A stretch of DNA of 64,000 bases from positions 62,001 to 126,000 of the forward strand of contig NZ_AWZU01000012.1 of assembly GCF_000472385.1 (NCBI RefSeq), in the 5' to 3' direction. Shown piece by piece: positions 8,369-16,562 of this stretch (positions within the stretch are counted from its first letter, which is position 1; each line of letters begins with the position of its first letter). This DNA comes from Bradyrhizobium sp. ARR65. GTDB taxonomy: Bacteria > Pseudomonadota > Alphaproteobacteria > Rhizobiales > Xanthobacteraceae. Both the position numbers and the translations under genes were made by a program. The notes under the pieces were generated by a model. It searched no databases and was not told the DNA's origin. It worked only from the letters and a program-made list of their open reading frames with translations.

Positions 8369-10146
8369 GCGCAGGAAGCGAGAACATGGCGGCGCCGGCT
8401 CCCGTTATCCGCAGCAAGCCGCTTATCGTGCGGCATCTGCCATATTTCGTCGCCGCCGCGATCTTGGTCGCGCTTGCCGCCGGTATGCAGTTCGACGGTT
8501 ACGTCCTCAACATCCTGATGCAGGCGACGACCTTCTCGATCGCGGTGTTCGGGCTGTCGGTCGTGCTGGGCCTGTGCGGGCAGATCAACCTGGCACAGGC
8601 GGCGTTCTTCGGCTTCGGCGCCTACGCTGTCGGTCTCGGCACCGCCGACCTGCATATGAGCTATTGGCTGTGCCTGCTCGCAGGGTGTCTCGCCGCGCTG
8701 GTCGCGGGCGCCTTCCTCGGCATGTCGACGCTGCGCCTCGGCGGACATTATCTCGCCATGGTGACCATCTCGTTTCAGCAGATCGTCACGCTCGTCATGA
8801 TCAACGCGATCTGGCTCACGCACGGGCCCGACGGCGTCTCCAACATCGGCCGGCCGGCTCTGTTTTCGACCTCGCAGGGCTATCTCGCCTTCTGTGTCGC
8901 GGTGCTCGCGATCGTGGGCTACATCGTCTGGCACCTGCCGGATACCAAGCTTGGACGCGCCATGCGCGCGGTGCGCGACAATGAGCTTGCCGCGGGCGTC
9001 AACGGCATCGACGTGTTCCGCACCAAGATCTACGCCTTTGGGATCTGCGCGGTGCTTGGCGGCCTTGCCGGCGGTCTCTTTGCCGGCGGCTTCGCCTATA
9101 TCAGCCCCGACCAGTTCTCTTTCGCCGACTCCATCGTTTTCCTGACGATGTCGCTGCTCGGCGGTGTCGCCTCACCAATCGGCTCGGCGATCGGCACGGG
9201 GTTGTTGATCCTGATTCCGGAATGGCTGCGCTTCCTGAAGAGCGTGCCCGGCCTCTATCTCGCGATCTACGGCCTGTTCGTCATTCTGATCATCCGCTTC
9301 ATGCCTGATGGCATCTGGGGTTTCGTCGCCAACATCTTCGAGCGGTGGCGCGCCAAGACGCAGGCGCCCGCGGCGGTGAAGCCGCTGCTGTTGAAGCCGG
9401 CGATGGTGGGCGGGGACATCGTGCTCGAGGTGCGCGGGCTCTCGAAGCATTTCGGCGGCCTCAAGGCGGTCGATGGCGTCGACATCGCGGTCAGGCGCGG
9501 CGGCGTGCATGCGCTGATCGGGCCGAACGGCTCGGGCAAGACCACGACGCTGAACGTGCTCTCCGGTCTCTACAAGGCGACCTCGGGCAGCATCATGCTC
9601 GACGGCACCGATATCACCAACATGCCGCCGCATCAGCGCACCGCCGCAGGGCTTGGCCGCACCTTCCAGAACATCCGTCTCTTCCGCTCGATGACGGCGT
9701 TGGAAAATGTCGAGATCGGCGCCGAGCGGCGCGGCAACACCATGGTCGGGCAGGGGGGCGATGCCGCCCTCACCGAGCGCGCGATGGAAGCGCTGACCTT
9801 TGTCGGGCTCGGCCACCGCGCCAACGAGCTGATCACGAGCTTCTCCTACGGCCACCAGCGGCTGATCGAGATCGCCCGCGCGCTCGCGGGCAATCCGACG
9901 CTCTTGTTGCTCGACGAGCCCGCGGCGGGCTTGAACTCCACCGAAAAGCTCGAGCTTCATGAGCTCTTGAAGCGCATCGCAGCCCAGGGACTGACCATCC
10001 TGATCATCGACCACGACATGACGCTGGTCTCGGAGGCGGCCCAGCACATCACCGTGCTCAATTTCGGACGCCGCATCGCGGACGGCGAGTCGATGGCGGT
10101 GCTGCGCCATCCCGATGTTGTCTCCGCCTATCTCGGAAGCGAATAA
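8365..10146 (+). CDS. Fused LivM permease and LivG ATPase of the branched-chain-type ABC transporter
   Basis: A 593-residue fusion. Residues 1 to about 335 are a LivM-type permease (hydrophobic segments, GLCGQINLAQAAFFGFGAYA, LGGHYLAMVT). Residues from about 350 are a LivG-type ATPase with Walker A GPNGSGKTT near 386, a signature variant SFSYGHQR and Walker B LLLLDEPAAGL, followed by IDHDMTLV. Such LivM-LivG fusions are known in rhizobia, so this is not an error. It starts by ATGA overlap with the LivH gene and ends directly against livF. Confidence 0.88.
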   Translation: MSAGSENMAAPAPVIRSKPLIVRHLPYFVAAAILVALAAGMQFDGYVLNILMQATTFSIAVFGLSVVLGLCGQINLAQAAFFGFGAYAVGLGTADLHMSYWLCLLAGCLAALVAGAFLGMSTLRLGGHYLAMVTISFQQIVTLVMINAIWLTHGPDGVSNIGRPALFSTSQGYLAFCVAVLAIVGYIVWHLPDTKLGRAMRAVRDNELAAGVNGIDVFRTKIYAFGICAVLGGLAGGLFAGGFAYISPDQFSFADSIVFLTMSLLGGVASPIGSAIGTGLLILIPEWLRFLKSVPGLYLAIYGLFVILIIRFMPDGIWGFVANIFERWRAKTQAPAAVKPLLLKPAMVGGDIVLEVRGLSKHFGGLKAVDGVDIAVRRGGVHALIGPNGSGKTTTLNVLSGLYKATSGSIMLDGTDITNMPPHQRTAAGLGRTFQNIRLFRSMTALENVEIGAERRGNTMVGQGGDAALTERAMEALTFVGLGHRANELITSFSYGHQRLIEIARALAGNPTLLLLDEPAAGLNSTEKLELHELLKRIAAQGLTILIIDHDMTLVSEAAQHITVLNFGRRIADGESMAVLRHPDVVSAYLGSE

Positions 10147-10878
10147 ATGGCGCTGCTCGAAATCCGCGATCTGGTGGTTCGCTACGGCGAGATCGAAGCG
10201 CTACGCGGCATCTCGCTCACCGTCGAGCAGGGCAAGGTCGTGACTTTGCTGGGTGCCAACGGCGCCGGCAAGTCGACGACCTTGCGCGCCATCTCGGGCC
10301 TGGAAAAACCGGCCGCCGGCGACATCCTGTTCGACGGCAAGTCCATCGCAGGGCAGGGGCCCGAGGCGATCGTGCGGCTCGGCATTTCCCACGTTCCGGA
10401 GGGACGGCGGGTCTTTCCCGGCCTGTCGGTGAAGGAAAACATCATGCTCGGCGCGTCCAACCGCCGCGTCCCCGCCAAGGAGATCTCGCGCGAAGCGGAC
10501 GCGATGTTCGACCTGTTCCCGGAGATCCGCTCGTTCTCCAATGCGCTGGGCTGGACGCTCTCCGGCGGGCAATTGCAGATGGTCGCGGTTGCCCGCGGGC
10601 TGATGGCGAAGCCGCGCCTGTTGCTGCTGGACGAACCCTCGCTGGGGCTCGCACCCGTCATCGTGCAGGCGGTGTTCCGGATCATTTCGCAGATCAGGCA
10701 GAGCACGACGGTCTTGCTTGTCGAGCAAAATGCGCGCATGGGCTTGTCGGTCGCCGATTACGGCTATGTGCTGGAAACCGGCCGGATCGTGCTCGGCGGC
10801 AAGCCTGACGAATTGTGGGGCAACGAAGCCATCCGCGCCGCCTATCTCGGCGGTCATGCTAAGGTTGCGACTGCGTGA
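10147..10878 (+). CDS. ABC transporter ATP-binding protein, LivF type
   Basis: A 243-residue ATPase with Walker A GANGAGKST (residues 36-44), signature LSGGQ, Walker B RLLLLDEPSLGLAP and VEQNARMGLSVAD, the usual LivF ending. It starts at the base after the stop of the fused LivM-LivG gene. It provides the second ATPase of the importer. This completes the transporter: binding protein, LivH, LivM-LivG and LivF. Confidence 0.88.
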   Translation: MALLEIRDLVVRYGEIEALRGISLTVEQGKVVTLLGANGAGKSTTLRAISGLEKPAAGDILFDGKSIAGQGPEAIVRLGISHVPEGRRVFPGLSVKENIMLGASNRRVPAKEISREADAMFDLFPEIRSFSNALGWTLSGGQLQMVAVARGLMAKPRLLLLDEPSLGLAPVIVQAVFRIISQIRQSTTVLLVEQNARMGLSVADYGYVLETGRIVLGGKPDELWGNEAIRAAYLGGHAKVATA

Positions 10879-10952
10879 GACGTATGATCCGAAAGGGCCG
10901 CTGCCGGTTTTCCGCGAAGATCATGCCGAGATGAAAAGAGAACGAACGATCC

Positions 10953-12038
10953 ATGGTCACGATCAAGGTTGAGAACCTCATCGATTTTGTCGCCGATGTC
11001 TTTTCCCATGCCGAGTCCTCGCCCGAGGAGGCACGGCGCATCGCGACCTACCTGACCACGGCCAACCTGACCGGCCATGACAGCCACGGCGTGATCCGCG
11101 TGCCCGTCTATATCCGCTGGAAGAAGATGGGCTCGATCGTGCCGAACCAGACCGCGGAGGTCGTGGTCGATACGCCCTCGCTCGTCGTGGTCGACGGCAA
11201 GTTCGGCTATGGCCAGACCGTGACGCCACAGGCGGTCAAGATCGGCATTGAAAAATGCAAGAAGGCAGGGCTTGCGGCGCTGGCCCTGCGCAACTCCGGC
11301 CATCTCGGCCGCGTCGGCGACTGGGCCGAAATGGCGGCCGCCGAGGGCTTGGTGTCCATACACTTCGTGACGGCCGCCGGCTCGCTCCTGGTGGCGCCCT
11401 ATGGCGGGGTCGAGAAGCGGCTGTCGACCGCGCCCTACTGCGTCGGCATCCCGCGCGAGGGCCAAGATCCCATCGTGCTGGATTTCGCCACCTCGGTCGT
11501 CGCCGAAGGAAAGTGCTTGGTCGCCAGCCGCGGCGGCAAGAAGCTGCCGACCGGCGCCTTGATCGATTCGGATGGCACGTTGAGCGAGGACCCCCATGTG
11601 CTCTACGGGCCCTACACGCCCGACGGGCCGCGTGACCACACCAAGGGCACGGGCGCGATCCGCGCGTTCGGCGAGCATAAGGGCTCCGGGCTCGCCTTTA
11701 TCTGCGAGCTGCTCGGCGGCGCCCTGACCGGCACCGGCGCCACTTCCGCGAACCGCCGCTTCGCCAATGGCATGCTGGCCTTCTACATCGACCCCAAGGT
11801 GGTCGATCCCCAGAACTTCTTCGACGGTGAGGTCACCCGCTATACCGATTTCATCCGGGCGACCAAGCCGGTGGCCGGTGTCGATCAGGTGCTGATCCCC
11901 GGCGATCCCGAACGCAAGACCCGCGCCGAACGCACAAAGAACGGCATCCCCTTGCCTGATGATACCTGGGCGGCGATAGTGAACACCGCACGCGAGGTCG
12001 GCGTCAGCGAAACCAGCATCCAGCGGGCTACCGCTTGA
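10953..12038 (+). CDS. Malate/L-lactate dehydrogenase-family oxidoreductase
   Basis: A 361-residue NAD(P)-dependent 2-hydroxyacid dehydrogenase of the type-2 malate/L-lactate family. Visible landmarks are TGHDSHGVIRVP near residue 41 with the catalytic His, NSGHLGRVGDWAE near 115, and GEHKGSGLAFICELLGGALTG in the last third. The substrate is not predictable from sequence; members act on malate, lactate, ureidoglycolate or sulfolactate. It lies between the transporter and hpaI in the same direction, 74 bases after livF, so it may oxidise a hydroxyacid connected with the aromatic pathway. Confidence 0.82.
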   Translation: MVTIKVENLIDFVADVFSHAESSPEEARRIATYLTTANLTGHDSHGVIRVPVYIRWKKMGSIVPNQTAEVVVDTPSLVVVDGKFGYGQTVTPQAVKIGIEKCKKAGLAALALRNSGHLGRVGDWAEMAAAEGLVSIHFVTAAGSLLVAPYGGVEKRLSTAPYCVGIPREGQDPIVLDFATSVVAEGKCLVASRGGKKLPTGALIDSDGTLSEDPHVLYGPYTPDGPRDHTKGTGAIRAFGEHKGSGLAFICELLGGALTGTGATSANRRFANGMLAFYIDPKVVDPQNFFDGEVTRYTDFIRATKPVAGVDQVLIPGDPERKTRAERTKNGIPLPDDTWAAIVNTAREVGVSETSIQRATA

Positions 12039-12044
12039 GGGTAT

Positions 12045-12125
12045 CGTCATTGCGAGCGTAGCGAAGCAATCCAGAACCGCCGCGAGATTCTGGATTGCTT
12101 CGTCGCTCCGCTCCTCGCAATGACG
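12045..12125. repeat. Imperfect palindromic intergenic repeat (CATTGCGAG family)
   Basis: Outer arms CGTCATTGCGAG and CTCGCAATGACG are reverse complements, with inner arms AAGCAATCCAGAA and TTCTGGATTGCTT. It lies in the gap before hpaI. The element at 15681-15768 belongs to the same family. Confidence 0.75.
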
Positions 12126-12159
12126 GTCGATATGGGCAAAAAGGAAGGAAACGCGATCC

Positions 12160-12939
12160 ATGGCAAACAATAAAGTCAAGCAGATCTGGGCTTCGGGCAA
12201 AGCGGTGGTGAACGCCTGGCTTGCGATTCCGTCCGGCTTCACCGCCGAGGTGATCGCGCAATGCGGCTTCGACAGCGTCACCGTCGACATGCAGCATGGC
12301 GTGCAGGACTACATCTCGATGGTGGAGTGCTTCCAGGCGATGGGCGGCCATCCCATCACGCCGATGGTCCGCGTGCCCTGGAACGAGCCTGGCATCATCG
12401 GCAAGGTGCTGGACGGCGGCGCCTATGGCGTGATCTGCCCGATGGTCAACACGCCCCAGGAAGCCAGAAACCTCGTCTCCTATGCCAAATATCCGCCTGC
12501 GGGCACCCGCTCCAACGGCCCGATCCGCGCCGGCATGTACGGCACCGCGGGCACCTATCAGAAGACCGCCAACGACGAGATCGTGCTGCTGCCGATGATG
12601 GAGACCAGGACCGCAGTCGAAAACATGGAAGCGATCCTCGATGTCGAAGGCATCGATGGCGTCTATATCGGCCCCTCCGATCTCGGCTTCTCCTACGGCC
12701 TCGTGCCGAAACTCGATCGCGACGAACCGGAGATCCTGAAGATCTACGAGAAGATCGTGAAGGAGTGCGACAAGCGCAACCTCAACCCCGGCATCCATTG
12801 CAGCGGCGCCGAAGGCGCGGTGCGTGCAATCAACATGGGTTTCAAGCTGGTGACGTTGTCGAACGAAGTTGGGTTGATGGCCACCTACGCGAAGATGCAG
12901 GTGAACCAGACCCGCAAGGATTCCAGCGGGAAGGCGTAA
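12160..12939 (+). CDS. hpaI: HpcH/HpaI-family aldolase (4-hydroxy-2-oxoheptanedioate aldolase)
   Basis: A 259-residue class II pyruvate-type aldolase. It would split 4-hydroxy-2-oxoheptanedioate, the HpaH product, into pyruvate and succinate semialdehyde. Family features are FDSVTVDMQHGVQDY, the metal-ligand Glu in LPMMETRTAVEN and the Asp in YIGPSDLGFSYG. The start is supported by AAGGAAGG upstream. It stands apart from the hpa operon, on the other strand after the transporter, but no other aldolase is present, so the HpaI role is likely. Related aldolases such as GarL accept sugar-acid products, and the adjacent altronate-dehydratase-like gene keeps that option open. Confidence 0.78.
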   Translation: MANNKVKQIWASGKAVVNAWLAIPSGFTAEVIAQCGFDSVTVDMQHGVQDYISMVECFQAMGGHPITPMVRVPWNEPGIIGKVLDGGAYGVICPMVNTPQEARNLVSYAKYPPAGTRSNGPIRAGMYGTAGTYQKTANDEIVLLPMMETRTAVENMEAILDVEGIDGVYIGPSDLGFSYGLVPKLDRDEPEILKIYEKIVKECDKRNLNPGIHCSGAEGAVRAINMGFKLVTLSNEVGLMATYAKMQVNQTRKDSSGKA

Positions 12940-12960
12940 AGCGCAAGCGACTCTATATCC

Positions 12961-13064
12961 CCTCATGCTGAGGAGGCCCGAAGGGCCGTCTCGAAGCATG
13001 AGGCCCCGCGGCATCGGCGACTATCCTTCGAGACGCAGGCTTGCGCCTGCTCCTCAGGATGAGG
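12961..13064. repeat. Imperfect palindromic intergenic repeat (CCTCATGCTGAGG family)
   Basis: The element opens CCTCATGCTGAGGAG and closes CTCCTCAGGATGAGG. Inside, GGCCCGAAGGGCC and GCAGGCTTGCGCCTGC form small hairpins and the arms TCTCGAAG and CTTCGAGA pair. It fills the gap between hpaI and the next gene. Confidence 0.7.
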
Positions 13065-13103
13065 TCCGCGTATGTTGCGGCAATTTCGAGAGGAGACCCC
13101 ATC

Positions 13104-14627
13104 ATGACCCCGGCACCCGTCATTCGCCTGCACCCGGACGACAGCGTCCTCATCGCGCGTGCGAGCCTGCCGCCAGGGATGGCTGTCGCCGATGGCGTCA
13201 CCACGGCCGAGCGGATTCCTGCCGGCCATAAGGTCGCGATCAAGCCGATCGCGACCGGCGAGCCGATCCGCCGCTACGGCCAGATCATCGGCTTTGCAAC
13301 GCAGCCGATCGCGCCGGGCCAGCACGTGCACACGCAAAATTGCGGCATGGGCGATTTCGCCAAGGACTACGCTTTCGGCGTCGACGTGAAGCCGACGCCG
13401 AACTTCGACTTGCCGGCTACTTTCGACGGCATCCGCCGGCCCGATGGTCGCGTCGCCACCCGCAACTATATCGGCATCCTCACCTCGGTGAATTGCAGCG
13501 CCCATGTCGCGGGGCTGGTCGCCGACGTCTTCAAGAAAAATCCCTTCACCGGCGACAATCCGCTGGCCGACTTTCCCAATGTCGACGGCGTGGTCGCGCT
13601 GACCCACAAGACCGGCTGCGGCATGACCCAGGACGAGCCGCTTGCGCTGCTCCGCCGTACGCTCGGCGGCTATGCGCGGCACGTGAATTTTGCCGCGGTG
13701 GTCGTGCTGGGCTTGGGATGCGAGGTCAACCAGATCGGCGGGCTGATGCAGGAGCAGAAGCTCGCCGGCCGCCTGCGCGCAATGGACATCCAGGAGGTCG
13801 GCGGCACGCGCAAGACGGTGGAGGCGGGCATCGCCTTCGTGAAGGAGGCCCTCACCGACGCCAACAAGGTCAAGCGCGAGCCCGTACCGGCGAGCGAACT
13901 CGTCGTGGCGCTGCAATGCGGCGGCTCCGACGGCTATTCCGGCGTCTCCGCCAATCCCGCGCTGGGCGCGGCGAGCGACCTCGTGGTGCGCCATGGCGGC
14001 ACCGTGATCCTCTCCGAAACCCCCGAGACCTATGGCGCCGAACATCTCTTGACACGGCGCGCGGTCAGCCGGGAGGTCGGGGAGAAGCTGGTCTCCTTGA
14101 TGCGCTGGTGGGAGGAATATACCGCGCGTGAGGGCGCGGAGATGAACGCCAATCCGAGCCCCGGCAACAAGGCCGGCGGCCTGACCACGATTTTGGAAAA
14201 ATCGCTGGGCGCGATGGCGAAGGCCGGCAGCACCAACCTCGTTGATGTGCTGCATTATGCCGAGCCCGTCGCCAAGCGTGGCTTCGTCTTCATGGATACG
14301 CCGGGCTACGATCCGGTCGCGGCCACGGGCCAAGTGGCGGGCGGCGCCAATCTCGTCTGCTTCACCACCGGCCGTGGCAGCGTGTTCGGCTGCAAGCCTG
14401 CGCCCTCGATCAAGCTCGCCACCAACACGCCCATGTACAAGCGCATGGAAGACGACATGGACGTCAATTGCGGCACCATCCTCGACGGCGAGGAAACCGT
14501 GCAGCAATGCGGCGAGCGCATCTTCGATTTGATCTTGAAGACAGCGTCGGGCAAGCCGACAAAGAGCGAAAGCTTCGATTTCGGCGGCGCCGAGTTCGCA
14601 CCCTGGACGCTGGGCGCGACGATGTAA
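13104..14627 (+). CDS. UxaA-family altronate/galactarate dehydratase-like protein
   Basis: A 507-residue protein with an N-terminal SAF-like domain (residues about 1-90, with IRRYGQIIGFA) followed by the UxaA catalytic domain. Landmarks are RPDGRVATRNYIGILTSVNCS, HKTGCGM, LQCGGSDGYSG and FTTGRGSVFGC near the C-terminal third. Members dehydrate sugar acids such as altronate or galactarate using iron. The start at 13104 has AGAGGAGA upstream; a longer frame begins in the repeat. It follows hpaI by 164 bases, so the two could serve a sugar-acid route. The real substrate is unknown. Confidence 0.8.
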   Translation: MTPAPVIRLHPDDSVLIARASLPPGMAVADGVTTAERIPAGHKVAIKPIATGEPIRRYGQIIGFATQPIAPGQHVHTQNCGMGDFAKDYAFGVDVKPTPNFDLPATFDGIRRPDGRVATRNYIGILTSVNCSAHVAGLVADVFKKNPFTGDNPLADFPNVDGVVALTHKTGCGMTQDEPLALLRRTLGGYARHVNFAAVVVLGLGCEVNQIGGLMQEQKLAGRLRAMDIQEVGGTRKTVEAGIAFVKEALTDANKVKREPVPASELVVALQCGGSDGYSGVSANPALGAASDLVVRHGGTVILSETPETYGAEHLLTRRAVSREVGEKLVSLMRWWEEYTAREGAEMNANPSPGNKAGGLTTILEKSLGAMAKAGSTNLVDVLHYAEPVAKRGFVFMDTPGYDPVAATGQVAGGANLVCFTTGRGSVFGCKPAPSIKLATNTPMYKRMEDDMDVNCGTILDGEETVQQCGERIFDLILKTASGKPTKSESFDFGGAEFAPWTLGATM

Positions 14628-14933
14628 GGGTCGGCGACGCAGCTCTCATCAATATCGCCCCGGCGAAAGCCGCGTCCCTCAGCGCGAGCGCTTGCGCTCG
14701 TCGCAGTGAAGCGCGGCGCCAGTCGCTAACCTGCCTCGCTCCCGCAAGCGGGCCCCTTGCGCGTAAGTATCAAGATTCAACTTTCAAGCGAGCGCGCCGT
14801 TGTTCCGGAACCAAGACTTGAGCGGCGGCCGGAACCGGCGACGGTGTGATTGTGGCGACCGCAGATACCTCGGACCCGCCGGCTCGCGAAGAAGTTGAAC
14901 TGCCAGGAGCCATTTGCAAATAGGGAGGCCCGA
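14628..14933. other. Gap of 306 bases without a recognised gene
   Basis: I see no reading frame with family features, no repeat of the types described elsewhere and no convincing terminator. It must hold the promoter of the CBS-BON gene, whose ribosome site AGGGAGG lies at its right end. Confidence 0.5.
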
Positions 14934-15629
14934 ATGCAGGCGCGCGATGTGATGGTCTCTCCCGTCATAACCGTGGGAGAAAACGAGACTGTTCGTGAGG
15001 TGGCCGGGCTTCTGATCGAAAATCGGATCAGCGCAGTTCCGGTTGTCGACGATGCCGGAAAGCTCGTCGGAATTGTCACCGAAGCTGACCTTATGCGGCG
15101 GCCGGAGGCCGGAACTGAACGTCCGTCTTCCTGGTGGGTGTCGCTCCTCCTGGGCGACCGCGCGCTAGCGGCGGACTATGTGAAATCCCGCGCAGTGAAG
15201 GTGAAGGATGTCATGACGCGCAACGTCAAGACCGCCTCTCCCGAAACGCCCCTTTATGAAATCGCCGACCTGTTCGAGGAGAGCCATATCAAGCGCGTTC
15301 CGATCCTGGACGAGGGCGGCGACCTCGTCGGTATCGTCAGCCGCGCCAACATCATCCAGGCAGTCGCAAGCGCTCGGCCCAAGCTCGAAACCACTTTGCC
15401 GGACAGCCAGATTCGCGAGAAACTACTCGACGAGCTGAAAAGGCAGCCGTGGTCCCGCCTTCACAAGCTGAATGTGACCGTCACGAACGGCACTGTCGAT
15501 CTCTGGGGCTTTGTCCAATCCGAGACAGAGCGTCAAGCCATCACGATCGCTGCCGAAGCAATTCCCGGCGTGACCGCCGTCAGCGACCATCTCACGCGCG
15601 ATCCGGAGTTGACTTCCCCTCGGGGTTAG
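14934..15629 (+). CDS. CBS-domain pair with C-terminal BON domain
   Basis: A 231-residue cytoplasmic protein. Residues 1-60 form the first CBS motif (VMVSPVITVGENETV, ISAVPVVDDAGKLVGIVTE). About 88-150 form the second (DVMTRNVKTASPETPL, IKRVPILDEGGDLVGIVSR). Residues 160-228 match a BON domain (LNVTVTNGTVDLWGFV). CBS pairs usually bind adenine nucleotides and BON domains bind lipid or membrane surfaces, so a stress or energy sensor is the usual suggestion for this architecture. The start at 14934 is set by AGGGAGG. It stands alone, flanked by non-coding DNA. Confidence 0.85.
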   Translation: MQARDVMVSPVITVGENETVREVAGLLIENRISAVPVVDDAGKLVGIVTEADLMRRPEAGTERPSSWWVSLLLGDRALAADYVKSRAVKVKDVMTRNVKTASPETPLYEIADLFEESHIKRVPILDEGGDLVGIVSRANIIQAVASARPKLETTLPDSQIREKLLDELKRQPWSRLHKLNVTVTNGTVDLWGFVQSETERQAITIAAEAIPGVTAVSDHLTRDPELTSPRG

Positions 15630-15680
15630 CACATCCGCCGATCAAGTCGCAGAGCCGGACAAGCGCCTTCAACCAGGCTT

Positions 15681-15768
15681 GTCATTTCGAGGAGCGAAAG
15701 CGACGAGGGCAATCCAGACTGCATCCGTGGAGAAAGTCTGGATTGCTTCGCTTGCGCTCGCAATGACG
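15681..15768. repeat. Imperfect palindromic intergenic repeat (CATTTCGAG/CATTGCGAG family)
   Basis: Arms GTCATTTCGAGGAGCG and CGCTCGCAATGACG pair, with inner arms GCAATCCAGACT and AGTCTGGATTGC. It is the same family as 12045-12125. It sits just after the CBS-BON gene and could end its transcript as a stem-loop. Confidence 0.7.
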
Positions 15769-15814
15769 CCGGACGTTGGGCACGCTGCTACTCGACCCCA
15801 AAATGCGTTGCAAG

Positions 15815-16290
15815 CGGGCGCGCGCAAAATCGATTTTCGCTTGAACTCTCAAACTGATTTGGGCTGTCCAGTCCTTTCCGCAAAAATTCTTCTGTTTCGT
15901 ATTTTCAGAAATCGTGCTTAAGTGCGCCCGTTCCGCACCGGCAAGAGGGGCGTACGCGTCGTCACGAACGTGGAGCGGAATGCGGTGGCCGCGGGAGTGC
16001 TGACTGACGAGCGGCACAATTCGCGGACGGCGAAGTCGTGTGGTCCTGGCGCGCCCATGCAGGCGCCAAGCCGGTCGCGATGTTTACGCATCGCACCGGC
16101 GACGGTGGCAATCAAGCTGGTTCACCGAGGAGAGCCCGAAGTAAGCCGCAAACCACTAGCGCAGGGAAGGCCGGAGTGTCTCCGCCTGTACCTGTGGTCA
16201 CGCGCCCTTTGCGCATCTTTTCTGGCGCGAGGGCCCCGGGTGCAGCGGTCACCCGGTCTTCCCTGCACCCTCCGATTTCGAGGAGGGTAA
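15815..16290 (+). repeat. Long dispersed non-coding repeat, copy A
   Basis: About 480 bases that align, with scattered mismatches and small gaps, to the reverse complement of 56401-56890. Shared blocks include TACGCGTCGTCACGAACGTG, CGCGGACGGCGAAGTCGTGT, CGGCGACGGTGGCAATCA, CGCAGGGAAGGCCGG and CCGCCTGTACCTGTGGTCA. The open frames in it are short and differ between the copies, so I treat it as non-coding. The 933-base gap 15630-16562 is made of this repeat plus the palindromic elements on both sides. Confidence 0.8.
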
Positions 16291-16347
16291 GACGGATGCA
16301 AACCTCGGGCGCAATGGGCCGCGAGAACGTGGAGTTATGTCTCTCTC

Positions 16348-16446
16348 CGTCATTCCGGGGCGATGCGAAGCATCGAACTATGGTGCGCAATTGCGCACCT
16401 GAGAATCTCGAGATTCCGGGTTCGCCTTCGACGCCCCGGAATGACG
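16348..16446. repeat. Imperfect palindromic intergenic repeat (CATTCCGGGG family)
   Basis: Arms CGTCATTCCGGGGCG and CGCCCCGGAATGACG flank inner hairpins GATGCGAAGCATC, GGTGCGCAATTGCGCACC and AATCTCGAGATT. It is the same family as 2532-2612. It lies about 115 bases before the transglutaminase gene. Confidence 0.75.
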
Positions 16447-16562
16447 GTGGACCGCTGACGTGCGACGACGCACGACTCCTAGGCACCCACTGCCCGTTGT
16501 TAATGCTTGAACCTTCGCCACAGCAATGTTCTGCTCAAAAAAGCTGCTGGAGCGCGCCACCT

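Noticed and set aside
10854-12290. A 478-codon minus-strand open frame over the dehydrogenase gene
   Set aside because: It is antisense to a gene with clear family motifs, and it runs through the palindromic repeat at 12045-12125.
15922-16290. Open frames in the long repeat that resemble small hypothetical proteins
   Set aside because: Frames and lengths differ between the two repeat copies and mismatches break them, so the repeat is treated as non-coding.
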